A stretch of 64,000 nt of DNA from Marinobacter sp. LV10R510-11A. Lineage in GTDB: Bacteria > Pseudomonadota > Gammaproteobacteria > Pseudomonadales > Oleiphilaceae. Location of the stretch: contig NZ_LT907980.1 in assembly GCF_900215155.1 (NCBI RefSeq), forward strand, positions 1,240,001 through 1,304,000, given 5' to 3'. The translations under genes were made by a program, and so were the position numbers. This document shows, piece by piece, positions 1 through 9,086 of this stretch; position 1 is the stretch's first letter, and every line of letters begins with the position of its first letter. Under the pieces are notes generated by a model that was not told the DNA's origin, did not search any database, and worked only from the letters and a program-made list of their open reading frames with translations.

Positions 1-2296
1 TGGTTAATGCTGAGGTGTAAACCAGGTTGCCGTGATCCGGCTGCGGAACACCGCAGCGAATAGTTTTGGCTGGCAGGCCGCCCAGTTGATCTTCCTTAAC
101 GCGGCGAAGCATAAACGGGCCGACGGTATCCCGTAGCCCTTGACCCAGTGTGCTTCTCACTTCGTCGCGGCTTTCTTCATCAGCCGCAAGAATCGGCTTT
201 ATCCAGGTATCCCGAAACGTTGTCCAGTTACCAAGCAAGCCCGGCTGCGCCGTGTCCATCAGACACCAGAAGTCGCCAAGGCTGTTTTCCACCGGGGTAC
301 CCGTTGCGAGTAACTTAAAATCTGCTTTTAAGCCCTTGGCAGCCCGGGCTTGCAATGTATTGGGGTTTTTGATGTTTTGGGCTTCGTCGAAAATCACCAT
401 GCCCCAGTCGATTCGGCACAGGGAAAACTGGTAATCCCGAAGTGCCTGATAGGTCGTGAGGACCAGCCGCCTTTCCTGATCCAGCCTTTTGGTGCCGGCT
501 TCCGGCCCGATGTGCAGTGCGTAGCGAATTGCGTCTTGATCCAAAATCTGGTCATTGTCGAGGATCTCCGCCATTTGTGCGGCTTCCCGCTTCTCGCCTT
601 TTACGCGGAACTTGGTCAAATCACGACCTGACTGCAACACGACAATGTCCTTGAAAGGGATACCGTTGTAAGTGGCAGCCACCTCATCTTCCCAGTTCTC
701 AAGCAAGGTGAGCGGCGCGACTACCAGTATGGGCTTCTGTTGCTTCCGAGATGCCTTCTGACGACTCAGATACTCGCCCACCGCCACAAGGCTCATGTAG
801 GTTTTGCCAAGCCCCATATCGTCTGCAAGTAATGCTCCCTGCAACCGGTACAGATTATCTGCTTGCTCTTGCCGGGCATGCTCAATCAATCCCAAAAGCC
901 ATAAGATACCTTCTTTTTGGTGCGGAAATGGCTCTCGCGCGTACTGGCTCCAATCTGGCTGATCATTGTTCGATACATCTTTTGCCTTTTGCCGAAGCTC
1001 TTCGTGCAGCTCTTCAGCATCCTTAAGGACAAGGCTCAGCTTCTCTTGTGTCGCAGGCGTGTCGTCATTGATGATCGGATCTTGCAGATCCGGGTTTCGT
1101 AACCTGTCACCGATTTGTTCGAGTTGGGTCGATACCGATTCTCTGTTGGAAATATCAATCGTCTCCCCCCCAAAGGCGACGGTATCGGCACCCTGCCCCC
1201 AGGCAGCTTCCACGGCCTCCTGAAACTGAGTGAGCTCTTCTTCTGATTGGATGACCTTGGGCAGTGCCTCGGGTGGCGCGGGTAATTTGTCGAGTGCAAA
1301 CCAATCCTGTTTTTTGGCATCGGTCTCACCAAATTCCATGTGTTGGAGTTTGCCAATCCCTTCCACCCGGACGGAAAATCCGAGTTCAAGGTTCACCAGT
1401 GCCGCATCCAGAAAAGCGCTGGGAGTTTCAATAAACTCCCGAACCCTGTCAGCAGGAATTCTTCGATTACCTAGAACCTCTTTAACGGCCTCGATTTTCT
1501 CGGGCTCAAGCAAGACGACCCTCTTTCCAATACGAAGTGCACCTCCCTTCTCCGCGTCAAAATCCAGCTGGTCCCATCGCCGTCCAAGCTCTTCCGGTGA
1601 AGTTCCATCTCCGAGGCTCGGACTCAAAAAGAGGCTTCCATCAGGCATTTTGGTGGCTGTGACCCCAACACCCTCGGGAACAACCACATCCAGCTTTTCG
1701 AAATGCCCAAGGTCCAGTTTCATACCGTTGCGTTGGGCTGTCTGAAGCTCCGCCATCAAACGTAAATTCGCGCCCTCACCTCGTCCTTCCGGTGCGAGTT
1801 GCTGATGATATTCCAAGGCAGTAAGTGCGAAGAGTTCCGCTTGTGAAAGCCGGTACCCTTCTGTCGACGTTAAATAAAGGAACGGCCCCTTTAGGTTGAA
1901 AGGAACATCCTGACCTTCGACGCTAGCCGTTGCATTTACGCGGAAACCGCTGTTTCCCGTTCGCCCATTAATCTCGGTGGTAAAGCCGCCGGAAAATCTC
2001 ACTGGTAACTTGAGAATCTCAGCCTGCTCGTCATCCAGTCCGGCCACGTCTTCAGCGCTGACGTGGAACCCGTTGGCCATGGGCTCTGCCAAACCTTGCT
2101 CTTCCAACATTCGCAAAGCAATCAGCTGCATTTTCTGAAGCGCCGGTCCGTTACCTTGCTTTAACTCGGCGAACTCCGGGAGATCGATGAAAAAAAGGAC
2201 ACCGGAGGAATCAGCGCGAAACTGAAAACCAGACTGCGCGGTGACGTTTTCTTGTTCGCCAGAGACCATTGAGCGAAGGAGATCGAACAAGCCCAT
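1..2296 (-). CDS. zorD: ZorD, SNF2-family helicase of type I Zorya (partial)
   Basis: The reading frame starts at 2296 (ATG after AGAGGATTCTC, 15 bp beyond the zorC stop) and stays open to the left edge, giving about 765 N-terminal residues. The first ~450 residues show no motif I recognise. A superfamily 2 SNF2-like ATPase core follows: Walker A DDMGLGKT (near 800-830), Walker B DEAQ in VIFDEAQNIKN, and motif III-like LATGTPVENS. The C-terminal helicase lobe lies outside the window. In type I Zorya, ZorD is the helicase/nuclease effector acting on phage DNA after the ZorAB motor senses infection. The assignment rests on gene order zorA-zorB-zorC-SNF2 and on motifs. A stand-alone SNF2 protein is the alternative, which the operon context makes unlikely. 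Confidence 0.88.
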   Translation of the reverse strand, partial: MGLFDLLRSMVSGEQENVTAQSGFQFRADSSGVLFFIDLPEFAELKQGNGPALQKMQLIALRMLEEQGLAEPMANGFHVSAEDVAGLDDEQAEILKLPVRFSGGFTTEINGRTGNSGFRVNATASVEGQDVPFNLKGPFLYLTSTEGYRLSQAELFALTALEYHQQLAPEGRGEGANLRLMAELQTAQRNGMKLDLGHFEKLDVVVPEGVGVTATKMPDGSLFLSPSLGDGTSPEELGRRWDQLDFDAEKGGALRIGKRVVLLEPEKIEAVKEVLGNRRIPADRVREFIETPSAFLDAALVNLELGFSVRVEGIGKLQHMEFGETDAKKQDWFALDKLPAPPEALPKVIQSEEELTQFQEAVEAAWGQGADTVAFGGETIDISNRESVSTQLEQIGDRLRNPDLQDPIINDDTPATQEKLSLVLKDAEELHEELRQKAKDVSNNDQPDWSQYAREPFPHQKEGILWLLGLIEHARQEQADNLYRLQGALLADDMGLGKTYMSLVAVGEYLSRQKASRKQQKPILVVAPLTLLENWEDEVAATYNGIPFKDIVVLQSGRDLTKFRVKGEKREAAQMAEILDNDQILDQDAIRYALHIGPEAGTKRLDQERRLVLTTYQALRDYQFSLCRIDWGMVIFDEAQNIKNPNTLQARAAKGLKADFKLLATGTPVENSLGDFWCLMDTAQPGLLGNWTTFRDTWIKPILAADEESRDEVRSTLGQGLRDTVGPFMLRRVKEDQLGGLPAKTIRCGVPQPDHGNLVYTSALT

Positions 2297-2311
2297 GAGA
2301 ATCCTCTTTGT

Positions 2312-4237
2312 TTATTTGAACTTATGGATAAATTCCGGTTTTACGACCCAGGTATGCATGTCCTCCCTTTTGACATAAGGCGCCAAAGGCCCGGCGAACA
2401 TTGCAACCAGCTCTTTCAGCGCAAAACCTAAGAGGACTGCTACATGTCTAGCCTTCGCTCCTGGGTTATGGGCGAGGTAACCCAGTACTGTTTTTTGCTG
2501 TTCAGAAAAGCTGTTGAGATCCTCCTTCCTCTCGGTTCTGACGCTTTGAGAACGGGCACCATCTCGATCAGTTGCTGATACAGACGGGCTTCCTCGCAGG
2601 AACTTATCTGCGGCATTCGTCGGTTTTCTGCCAGAAAAAAGATCCTCATACTTAGGAGGTGTTCGTTTTGGGGAGTGGTGGGGTGCTACAACCTTCAGGT
2701 GCTCTGGCAACTCTTTAGGTTCAGGCACCCAGACTTTTGGTGATTTGACGACTGGGTATCCATGAATGGCGAGATGCCCCCTGTATTCAGCTGCGCTGAG
2801 GAGCGACTCGATATCAAGCTCGATACCTTGCTCTGCCAGAAAATTAATCACCTTGGATTGCCAGGTTCCATTGTGAGTGACTGCATCATAAGGCAGGTCA
2901 TACATCGCTTTATATTGCGCCGGAGTTATGTGAGTTAATTCGCCTGGCGTAAATGAGGTGTGGTCATACGAACCGACAATTTTCCCAGGCGGGGCAAGGT
3001 AAACCCAGATTTTGAAGTTGTGAGAACCCTCCACGAGATGAAAATCACCACAGTCAACATAAATGATAGCTTTGTCGGATAGCCCTCCCTCTAAATTAGC
3101 AAAATTTGTTTTGATTTCATCCCCAAGAAGCCTTTTAACAGTTCCCTCAGTGCGACGCCCTAGCATCAGCCGGGTGTTGCGAATGAGCTTCTGCTTATAG
3201 AGTCCCTCAAGAAATCGCTTGCGGGCCGGAAACATTCGCTTAAGCCCCGCATCGCCACTTTCTAACCCGTACTGCTCCAGCGCTTGCAAGAATAGCTTAA
3301 GATCTTCTTTAGACAGCCACCCCCGGACTTTCTCGATCCGGGCCGCGCCCAAGGGTTTCCACCATTCCTGATAGTTCCTTGACGAGCTCTTAATGCGAGG
3401 ATCGCCCGCAATACCGATTACAAAATCTTGCCAGGCCTCCGACACATCGGAGCCCGCTCTGTCGATTATGACCTCCAGCGCAGCATGCCCAATGCGTTTG
3501 TCTTCACCAAAGGGGGCTCGACTGACGGAAGGCTTCAAGAGTTCATCGAATACCGGGTCCCACTGCCCCGATGCCACACCGTTGAGCGTCTTGATGTAAT
3601 AATGCGCCCGGCACAAATCCCCGTATCGGCCCGCGTCATAGCCAACCAAACCGAATGCCTCAAAGCGTTGCTCAAGCTCCTCACCACTTTCACGAACCTT
3701 GTCTGAGAAATTTGCCGGCCCTTCAACGCCAATGAGCCAATCGAGATTTTTCTGGAGAGCTACGATCGGGTCCCTCGTCGAGAGGTCTCGTTGTTTTTGG
3801 GGAATCTTCAGGACCTGAGATCGAATGACAGCCTCAATACTACCGAATAGACCATTGTCCACCTGATCTAGCTGGTCGAATTCCTCAAAATACAATTTAC
3901 CGATCTGGAGGAGGGTCGTGCGGGTTAGCCTTGGTTTTTGTCGCTCGACTAAGGCATTGACAACGGAGGATCGGCAGCTCCTTTTCAGCACGCCCTTTTC
4001 GTTATTCCACAGCCACGTTAACGCGCGCGCTCCGAGCCGTTTTTCGATCGCATCATAAATATCCGTGAGATCGGCACGTTCAACGGATCGCCGCAAACGA
4101 CCGCACATGGCGTCAAAAGCATCACCTCCACCCGCCGATTGAGCGAACCTCTCGGTTTTGGCCAACAAGCGAGACCAGCCAGCCTCGACGTCATTTGGCC
4201 ACTCTGAGACCAAGTTTGGTGGCGGGGGTAACTTCAT
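2312..4237 (-). CDS. zorC: ZorC, EH-signature protein of Zorya
   Basis: 641 aa soluble protein without membrane segments or a catalytic motif I can name. Its position between the MotB-like gene and the SNF2 helicase is that of zorC, whose family carries the so-called EH-signature domain. The start MKLPPPPNLV overlaps the zorB stop by 4 nt (ATGA), so translation is probably coupled. ZorC acts together with ZorD as the cytoplasmic effector pair of Zorya and is thought to bind DNA. The central part (about residues 280-360) is rich in Arg/Lys and aromatic residues (for example KRMFPARKRF), which would suit nucleic-acid binding. That last point is inference. Confidence 0.85.
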   Translation of the reverse strand: MKLPPPPNLVSEWPNDVEAGWSRLLAKTERFAQSAGGGDAFDAMCGRLRRSVERADLTDIYDAIEKRLGARALTWLWNNEKGVLKRSCRSSVVNALVERQKPRLTRTTLLQIGKLYFEEFDQLDQVDNGLFGSIEAVIRSQVLKIPQKQRDLSTRDPIVALQKNLDWLIGVEGPANFSDKVRESGEELEQRFEAFGLVGYDAGRYGDLCRAHYYIKTLNGVASGQWDPVFDELLKPSVSRAPFGEDKRIGHAALEVIIDRAGSDVSEAWQDFVIGIAGDPRIKSSSRNYQEWWKPLGAARIEKVRGWLSKEDLKLFLQALEQYGLESGDAGLKRMFPARKRFLEGLYKQKLIRNTRLMLGRRTEGTVKRLLGDEIKTNFANLEGGLSDKAIIYVDCGDFHLVEGSHNFKIWVYLAPPGKIVGSYDHTSFTPGELTHITPAQYKAMYDLPYDAVTHNGTWQSKVINFLAEQGIELDIESLLSAAEYRGHLAIHGYPVVKSPKVWVPEPKELPEHLKVVAPHHSPKRTPPKYEDLFSGRKPTNAADKFLRGSPSVSATDRDGARSQSVRTERKEDLNSFSEQQKTVLGYLAHNPGAKARHVAVLLGFALKELVAMFAGPLAPYVKREDMHTWVVKPEFIHKFK

Positions 4238-5025
4238 TGAGTCAAATCAACTTTAGACCGCACTTTTTCATAGTCCTCACTGCTTGGACGGCGAATTGTG
4301 AACCTAATATCAATCCGTCTATTCTTACTAAAATCCGACTCTGTTTTCTGGTTCTTTATTACAGGTCTGGTTTCCGCATAGCCACTGACAGAAAAAAGCG
4401 TTTTATTGTCGCCATTTTCAAGATCGCCGAGCTTGCCTCGTTCAGGTAGGGCCTGCTCCCAGAACTGCCAAAGAGAAATAGCCCGGAACGTCGACAGGCA
4501 CCAGTTCCCTTTGGAACCACACAATTTTCCATAGAACGGGCGACTGTCGGTATGACCCTCTACAAAAACGGTATCCAGATAACTTGAACGGTCCTCTTTA
4601 GAAATTAGCTGGTGCAGGACCTCACCGATTTCATAGGCTATATCCTGATACTGACGGCCAATTTCATTTGCGCCAGTATCAAATCCGAGCAGTTGATTTG
4701 GAATCCTCAGGACCGTGCTATTCTCACTGACCTCAACCTGAATTCCCCTTTTTTGCAGAATGTCAGCGGCTTCCGTCAATATGTTTCGCCGGACTTCTTC
4801 CGCCTTTCGAAGCATGGAAATTTCTTCCTCGACCTCAACGACTTGCTCCTGCAGCCGCTCACGCTCTTTTTCCGCCTGCTCCTGTAATTCCATGAGCTGG
4901 AGTATCAGAATCACAGACGCCAGGATGAAGATAACAAGAAGCCCGGACATGACGTCGGAGAATGACATCCAGTATGGATTCTCCTCGTCGACCGCTATCG
5001 GCTTTTCAGAGCGCAGCAACGCCAT
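4234..5025 (-). CDS. zorB: ZorB, MotB/OmpA-like stator subunit of Zorya
   Basis: 263 aa. One transmembrane helix lies near residues 26-45 and begins with FSDVMSGLL, whose Asp corresponds to the proton-carrying aspartate of MotB/ExbD proteins. A short coiled coil (residues 47-80) follows. The C-terminal OmpA-like peptidoglycan-binding domain shows VFVEGHTDSRPF and the terminal RRIDIRF signature. The ATG at 5025 is preferred because GGAGG lies 7 nt upstream and the zorA stop overlaps as TGATG; a TTG at 5028 is also in frame. ZorB with ZorA forms the envelope-anchored, ion-driven motor that senses phage entry. The peptidoglycan-binding motif residues look intact. Confidence 0.93.
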   Translation of the reverse strand: MALLRSEKPIAVDEENPYWMSFSDVMSGLLVIFILASVILILQLMELQEQAEKERERLQEQVVEVEEEISMLRKAEEVRRNILTEAADILQKRGIQVEVSENSTVLRIPNQLLGFDTGANEIGRQYQDIAYEIGEVLHQLISKEDRSSYLDTVFVEGHTDSRPFYGKLCGSKGNWCLSTFRAISLWQFWEQALPERGKLGDLENGDNKTLFSVSGYAETRPVIKNQKTESDFSKNRRIDIRFTIRRPSSEDYEKVRSKVDLTQ

Positions 5026-7061
5026 CAACGAGCCTCCAGTTCATCAAGAATGCTGCTCATGTTCTCAACGACTCTGAGCATAGAATCCGCATAAGCCCTT
5101 GAGCTGGTGTCCCACTTCTCCATTCGGTCTTTCATTTGTTGATTGACTTGCGAGGAGTAGGACGAAAGCCAGGACTCCGCCTGTTTTTCAATTTCCAAAA
5201 CCTGATTTGCCATATTTTCAGACAAGTCGTTGAACTCGGTTTTAATGGATCTGAGCCATTCCTGTTGGTGACTCTTTAGCTCGCCGAAGCCCTCATTCGT
5301 CAGTTTGGCCGCGTTGCTATACTGTTCGATACTTTCCCGGACGGTTTGCTGGAGCCCTTCAAGCAAACGCGACTGTTCACTCAACCTTTCTGTCAGGGCA
5401 GAATTTTGTTCACCTGCAGACTCGATGCCAGACAAAACATCAGTCATCTGGGTACCAAGCATTTCTGTGGCCTGGCGTACTTGAGTGCTGAGCATGCCAA
5501 GTTGATTTGAGCTGCTATCCAGATGTTTACTGCTGGTAGACATAGACTCAGTAACCAGCCCCAGCTGATCCAGGATTTCTCGGTGCTGCTCTGCCAGCTG
5601 CAAGCTCTGTTGCTGTGTTGTCCTAACAGTCTCGGCAATATTGTTCAGGAGACTTTGCTGCTGTTCGGAGACCTTTTGGTTTTGCTCTCTGAATCGATCT
5701 TGCTGGAGATTCTCCCTCTCGTCCGAAGCGGTCATTTGAGCGTTGAGACGGCCGATCATTTCTTCCGTCATTCCGCTGAAGCTTTGCTCCATCGCCTCCT
5801 GACGATGAGTGGCAGTTTCAGCGGCTTTCTGATTACGATCCTCAGCTGCTTCCAATTGCTGCTCAACTCGTTCAGAAAAATTCCCCATCAGTTTATCGAA
5901 GCGTTCGTCCAGCGCTTTTTGGCTGTTTGCCGAAGACTCAGTAACCTTTGCGATTTGCTCATCGAATCGTCCGGCCTGCTGTTGTGAGCTTTCAATCTGC
6001 CGTTCCTGCTGCTCGTTAAGCTTGGTAAACAAATCACCTAGCTGGGAGCTCATACCTGTCACCGCCGTGTTGACATCCGAAGCGGCCTGTTCAAGCAAAG
6101 CACCCTGATTCTTCGCCGCACCGCTAACACCCTCGACAAAATCTCCCACCAAACGCTCTAGAACCTGATTGGATTGTTGACTGGCATTGCTCACCAATGA
6201 CTCGATCGCTGGTGCCATTATATTGTTCAGTGCCGATGTGAATGCCTCCTCCATCGAATCACTGACACCCTTGATGCTTTCCTGTAACCGATCCCCTATG
6301 CGCTCGTGAAGCTCCTGCAACGCTTCTTTGCTCTCTCTGCTGCTATCAGCGATGTGCACCAAAGACTGTTCAGCAGGAATTCTCGGATAAAGGAAGTCAA
6401 TTTCCTGCTGAACACTCCGGATCTGCAATAGCGCTGAGCGTTCCAGGAATTTCTCAATCATATTGAGCACAAGACTGAGGCCGATACCCCACACTGACGT
6501 CATGAAGGCGACGGAAGCGCCCTGAATGAGACTGTCGATACCACTACGCAGTTCAGAAACACCCGAGGTTGGGGCAAGATCTAGACCATTCAGACCAACC
6601 GTCAGCCCCACAAAGGTACCCAACACACCAATTGCGACAAGAAAGCTGGGAGTTGCTGCAAGCAGACGACTCCCCGTTAGACCGGTTGCTAATGTTCTGG
6701 CATTGAAAAAATGATCCGCGTCCAGGGTATTATAAAGAGACTTCTGATCGCCCGAGATCACGAGACTTTCATCGAACTCTCGCCAAACCTTGCCTATCTC
6801 GACGTTTTCGAGCTGGAGGGCTTTCTGCAAGACCTCTCGGCGGTTAGCCGCGAGTGCTTTCTTATCTTGATTGTCGATAAGACTTTTTAGCGCTCTGAAT
6901 CGGCGCTTAAAGTGCACGAAATGCCGGTTTATCGCAATGAATGCGACGACGAACACGAATGCCATGACCAGCCAAAAAAGAGTGGCGAGACCTTGCGGCG
7001 AGCTCTTTGCTAATGCTGAAAAGTCCGGTAGGAGATGCCGTAGCAGATTAAGAAAGTCCAT
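5025..7061 (-). CDS. zorA: ZorA, MotA/TolQ/ExbB-like channel with long coiled-coil tail
   Basis: 678 aa. Predicted membrane helices at about residues 26-45, 138-160 (FLVAIGVLGTFVGLTVG) and 182-203, the last two forming a MotA/TolQ/ExbB channel core. From about residue 210 to the end the protein is a Gln/Glu/Ser-rich coiled coil of nearly 470 residues, the hallmark of ZorA: a tail reaching into the cytoplasm from the pentameric motor. It is the first zor gene. The 42 bp gap to the phosphatase gene upstream contains TTGACA but no well-spaced -10, so either read-through or a weak own promoter is possible. Type I is assigned because zorC and zorD follow, not zorE. Confidence 0.93.
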   Translation of the reverse strand: MDFLNLLRHLLPDFSALAKSSPQGLATLFWLVMAFVFVVAFIAINRHFVHFKRRFRALKSLIDNQDKKALAANRREVLQKALQLENVEIGKVWREFDESLVISGDQKSLYNTLDADHFFNARTLATGLTGSRLLAATPSFLVAIGVLGTFVGLTVGLNGLDLAPTSGVSELRSGIDSLIQGASVAFMTSVWGIGLSLVLNMIEKFLERSALLQIRSVQQEIDFLYPRIPAEQSLVHIADSSRESKEALQELHERIGDRLQESIKGVSDSMEEAFTSALNNIMAPAIESLVSNASQQSNQVLERLVGDFVEGVSGAAKNQGALLEQAASDVNTAVTGMSSQLGDLFTKLNEQQERQIESSQQQAGRFDEQIAKVTESSANSQKALDERFDKLMGNFSERVEQQLEAAEDRNQKAAETATHRQEAMEQSFSGMTEEMIGRLNAQMTASDERENLQQDRFREQNQKVSEQQQSLLNNIAETVRTTQQQSLQLAEQHREILDQLGLVTESMSTSSKHLDSSSNQLGMLSTQVRQATEMLGTQMTDVLSGIESAGEQNSALTERLSEQSRLLEGLQQTVRESIEQYSNAAKLTNEGFGELKSHQQEWLRSIKTEFNDLSENMANQVLEIEKQAESWLSSYSSQVNQQMKDRMEKWDTSSRAYADSMLRVVENMSSILDELEAR

Positions 7062-7103
7062 TTAGATATCCTGAATTGTTATAATGTGTTCTGTTGTCAA
7101 AGC

Positions 7104-8042
7104 TTAAACTTGACCGCGGGACACGTAATAAAAATTTTCTTTCAGAAGCTTACTTTCCCCATCCCATCGATAAGCACAGAGCTTCCCCCCATGCTTTCCG
7201 GCAACACTGTAATCCAGACATGCTATATGGTCATTGAGCGGTTCTGGCTCTCCACTCATCCAGTAGTGCCCAACGAACACAGATTTTTTGCCGTCATAAC
7301 CAGGAAGAATATGCGCCTCCACTGGGTCGTGAGGAATCTTATCGATCTCTGAGCCAGGCACCATAGCCAAATCGCGATAGGTCAGTTTTTCTGTTTGCCA
7401 CCACTTGGCTCGCACGTCGGTGCGTTTATTTTTTTCTTTATCAAGGAAGTAGTGGCCTTTCGGCAGAGGTAATTCGAGGCCTTTTAGGAGGGTTTCGATA
7501 GCGTCATAGGCCTCGCTGTCCTTGCGGCTGGCTTGCTCCCATGCATCCGAAAGCAACCGGTTTTCATCATCCGTGTATTGAGCGATTTTGCTCAGGTATT
7601 CAGGATGCCAGCAGGCGTGAACGACGCGCAGTTTCGGAAGGTCCAGGTAAACCGGCAAGGTTTTAAACCACTCAATAAAGAGTTTGTGAAGTTCGCTGTC
7701 CTCGCCTACCTGATCCAGAAATTCCTGGTGCTGGCTCTGGTTCTTATCGGTATGAGCGCGCAAATGCTCACCCTTTTGTTCCGGATCCGGCGTAGCCCAG
7801 GCGACAGCGTTGTATTCATGGTTACCCATCACGGCCAATGCTTTGCCCTTATCGACCATCGCTTTGGCAATCTGAACCGTTTCAACTTGCTCCGGGCCCC
7901 GATCCACAAAATCACCCAGGAAAATCACCTGGCGCTCGTCCGGGTGCTGCCAAACGCCGTCGATTTCTTGGTAATCCATTTTGGTGAGCAGTGCTTTAAG
8001 CTCGGTGGCGTAGCCGTGAATATCGCCAATCAAGTCGTACAT
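7104..8042 (-). CDS. PPP-family metallophosphatase (Ser/Thr phosphatase-like)
   Basis: 312 aa with the ordered calcineurin-like phosphoesterase motifs GDIHG (residues 7-11), GDFVDRG (about 43-49), GNHE (about 73-76) and a later histidine in VVHACWH, followed by GHYW. These are the metal ligands of the PPP family (Ser/Thr protein phosphatases, diadenosine tetraphosphatases). The substrate cannot be told from sequence. It sits 20 bp downstream of the 215 aa gene and 42 bp upstream of zorA on the same strand, so it is probably co-transcribed with Zorya. PPP enzymes are also common housekeeping proteins, so a role in defence is inference. Confidence 0.85.
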   Translation of the reverse strand: MYDLIGDIHGYATELKALLTKMDYQEIDGVWQHPDERQVIFLGDFVDRGPEQVETVQIAKAMVDKGKALAVMGNHEYNAVAWATPDPEQKGEHLRAHTDKNQSQHQEFLDQVGEDSELHKLFIEWFKTLPVYLDLPKLRVVHACWHPEYLSKIAQYTDDENRLLSDAWEQASRKDSEAYDAIETLLKGLELPLPKGHYFLDKEKNKRTDVRAKWWQTEKLTYRDLAMVPGSEIDKIPHDPVEAHILPGYDGKKSVFVGHYWMSGEPEPLNDHIACLDYSVAGKHGGKLCAYRWDGESKLLKENFYYVSRGQV

Positions 8043-8062
8043 CGATAGTGAGCCTTCACCGG

Positions 8063-8710
8063 TTACTGCATGGATTCCCGCTCACTGGAAGTAATGAGCT
8101 CTATTTCCTGACTTGTAGAGGCTTTATTGGGTACTGGCCCTTCGCGCTTGCTCAGCACCTCACCATTTTGAGCTAACAGGTAGGCTTCGTCTTTTTTGTA
8201 ATAAAACCAATACTGCTGGATCTCACCCCAGATCCCAAGGTCACCACCCGTTTCGTAGATATGTTCCCGAACCTTACACTGCGCTCTGCCCAGCTGTCTG
8301 TCCATCGACAATCGCCAGAAGCCTTTAGGGAAATCCAGGTAGCGCTGGTGTTCACAGACCGCAAGGGCAAAGAGTGGCTGGCTTTTGCGCTGAAATGCAG
8401 TATCTATCCAGATGTAGGGCTTGAAAGCTGTGCGCTCTTCTTCCAGATATTTCTTGGCTCGGGTGATGCGTTGGTCTGCCAGCGGCATACCCATGCCAGT
8501 TACGGTGCACAGCGCCCGCAGAAAACCTTCGCTACTGTATTTGAAATCGAAGCCGCTATCGTCCAGGCCAAACTCCGGACTTTCCAGTACGTTCTGCAGC
8601 CGCTCAAAATTGGCGGAGGTTGGCTTTTGATAACCCATAGCCTTCAGGATCTCCTCCGACGGGATGGCAGCAGTACGCAGCATTAGGTCAGTTTTGAAGT
8701 TATCGATCAT
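8063..8710 (-). CDS. Uncharacterised 215 aa protein, paralogue A
   Basis: Starts MIDNFKTDLM at 8710, overlapping the upstream 87 aa gene by 11 nt. I do not recognise the family. It is clearly homologous to the 213 aa product at 9087-9728. Shared blocks include MIDNF at the N-terminus, MGYxKPSxxNxERLQ, FKPYxWxDTxF, RYLxFP, and a C-terminal IWGxIxxYWFxY followed by EGPVxNxA. It is soluble, has no signal peptide, and is rich in aromatic residues in the C-terminal third. Tight linkage to the phosphatase and zorABCD suggests an accessory role in the defence operon, which is inference. Confidence 0.75.
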   Translation of the reverse strand: MIDNFKTDLMLRTAAIPSEEILKAMGYQKPTSANFERLQNVLESPEFGLDDSGFDFKYSSEGFLRALCTVTGMGMPLADQRITRAKKYLEEERTAFKPYIWIDTAFQRKSQPLFALAVCEHQRYLDFPKGFWRLSMDRQLGRAQCKVREHIYETGGDLGIWGEIQQYWFYYKKDEAYLLAQNGEVLSKREGPVPNKASTSQEIELITSSERESMQ

Positions 8711-8963
8711 GGCTGGCTCCTTCCAGTTCATTGATGACTGGCTGCAGGACGGTGGTATTGAATGGATCGCCGTCATAAAACCAGTGACCGATTTCTTTTT
8801 CCAGGGCGGACGCTAGGTCCTGCCCTGTCTGCAAGCGCTTGGACACGTCTTCGGCGACGTAGTCGTATTCGTCGTAACAGTCGTTTTCCTTACAGCAGGT
8901 GTGCATCGGGTCACTTTCAAACAAGGCTCTGGAGATTTGGTCGGTGGTTAGGTGCCTGTTCAT
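8700..8963 (-). CDS. Uncharacterised 87 aa acidic protein
   Basis: Starts MNRHLTTDQI at 8963 with an excellent AGGAGGGCAAA ribosome-binding site. An upstream in-frame start at 9071 would run through the palindromic operator and is rejected. The product is strongly acidic with a cysteine-rich patch (HTCCKENDCYDEYDY), which might bind metal, and contains HWFYDGDPF. No family recognised. It overlaps the following 215 aa gene by 11 nt (translational coupling). A decayed relative starting MNIYLTTA lies at 9953. It is the first gene after the perfect operator palindrome and so probably heads the defence operon. Confidence 0.75.
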   Translation of the reverse strand: MNRHLTTDQISRALFESDPMHTCCKENDCYDEYDYVAEDVSKRLQTGQDLASALEKEIGHWFYDGDPFNTTVLQPVINELEGASHDR

Positions 8964-9000
8964 TTTGCCCTCCTTTACTAAATTCATCTTAAAACGGGTA

Positions 9001-9019
9001 TGCGACACATGGGGTCGCA
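9001..9019. promoter_or_regulatory. Palindromic operator, copy 1
   Basis: TGCGACACATGGGGTCGCA: perfect 6-bp arms TGCGAC/GTCGCA around a 7-nt spacer, 38 bp upstream of the start of the 87 aa gene. Related palindromes occur at 9991 and 10567. The sequence on the gene side (TTTTAAGATGAAT) is also conserved in copy 2, so operator and promoter were duplicated together. Binding by the nearby WYL regulator is inferred. Confidence 0.6.
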
Positions 9020-9086
9020 GTATCAGTGAGCGCGGCTCCATGAGATCTTTGAAAAGAGGGCTCCCTTCCATCCCATTAAATGGATT

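Noticed and set aside
7062..7103. Strong sigma-70 promoter in front of zorA.
   Set aside because: TTGACA is present but the only TATAAC-like sequence is 11 bp away, too close for a good promoter.
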